Shown here one piece after another: positions 6,153 through 6,244 of a stretch of 6,244 nt of DNA. The position numbers and the translations under genes were made by a program. Where the stretch lies: the NCBI GenBank assembly GCA_023254755.1, contig JALRKU010000033.1:1-6244 (forward strand), given 5' to 3'. Position 1 is the stretch's first letter. The number at the start of each line of letters is the position of its first letter. The DNA is from Aeromicrobium sp. (lineage in GTDB: Bacteria; Actinomycetota; Actinomycetes; Propionibacteriales; Nocardioidaceae). Under the pieces are notes generated by a model. The model made no database searches and was not told the DNA's origin. It saw only the letters and a program-made list of their open reading frames with translations.

Positions 6153-6158
6153 AAGGAG
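6153..6158 (+). promoter_or_regulatory. Ribosome binding site of mdh
   Basis: AAGGAG lies 9 nt before the GTG at 6168 and is the only strong Shine-Dalgarno sequence I see ahead of a gene start in the window. It fixes the mdh start and shows that mdh, unlike the proposed recC and LuxR transcripts, is made with a conventional leader. Confidence 0.8.
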
Positions 6159-6167
6159 CACATCGTC

Positions 6168-6244
6168 GTGACCACTCCCGTCAAGGTCGCCGTGACCGGC
6201 GCCGCCGGCCAGATCGGCTACAGCCTGCTCTTCCGCATCGCGAG
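6168..6244 (+). CDS. mdh: Malate dehydrogenase (N-terminal fragment, truncated by window edge)
   Basis: The first 25 codons of NAD-dependent malate dehydrogenase, the cytosolic TCA-cycle enzyme interconverting malate and oxaloacetate. The visible peptide begins VTTPVKVAVTGAAGQIGYSL and continues LFRIA. It contains the Rossmann dinucleotide-binding loop GAAGQIG at residues 11-17 after the first beta strand, with the QIGYSLLFRIA continuation typical of the MDH type 2 group (usually about 325-330 aa) found in actinobacteria. The GTG start is supported by AAGGAG 9 nt upstream. The substrate-binding arginines and catalytic histidine lie beyond the window. Lactate dehydrogenases share the fold, but this N-terminal signature favours malate dehydrogenase. 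Confidence 0.93.
   Translation, partial: MTTPVKVAVTGAAGQIGYSLLFRIA

Overview
The window is very GC-rich, with strong G/C preference at third codon positions, several GTG starts and TANNNT -10 boxes lying 6-7 nt before a start codon. This points to a high-GC Actinomycetota. A Nocardioidaceae-like member (Nocardioides/Aeromicrobium type) is a guess that the window alone cannot settle.

Layout, left to right. Positions 1-461 (minus strand) hold the 5' end of recB, cut by the window edge. Positions 458-3745 (minus) hold a complete recC whose stop codon overlaps the recB GTG start by 4 nt. Transcription runs recC then recB, and a recD probably follows outside the window. These genes encode subunits of the RecBCD double-strand-break end-processing helicase/nuclease. 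Positions 3821-4375 (minus) encode a 184-aa secreted lipoprotein with a clear lipobox and a DUF3558-like body. A 104-bp divergent intergenic region (4376-4479) carries a 34-bp imperfect palindrome, a repeated 8-mer and a leaderless-type promoter. Positions 4480-6063 (plus) encode a 527-aa LuxR-family regulator with two consecutive LuxR-type helix-turn-helix domains at its C-terminus and no P-loop ATPase. The gap 6064-6167 holds a CRP-like palindrome, a 15-bp tandem repeat and a Shine-Dalgarno sequence. From 6168 the first 25 codons of malate dehydrogenase (mdh) run off the right edge.

The recC-recB pair is a housekeeping DNA repair operon, and mdh is the TCA-cycle malate dehydrogenase. The lipoprotein and the double-HTH regulator are divergently transcribed around shared potential operator DNA, so they may form a small regulator/cell-surface-protein unit; this is inference from layout only. 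I see no mobile element, CRISPR array, tRNA or rRNA. The core genes are ordinary. The parts worth a second look are the tandem-HTH regulator, the operator-like DNA in front of it, and the repeat and CRP-like site ahead of mdh.
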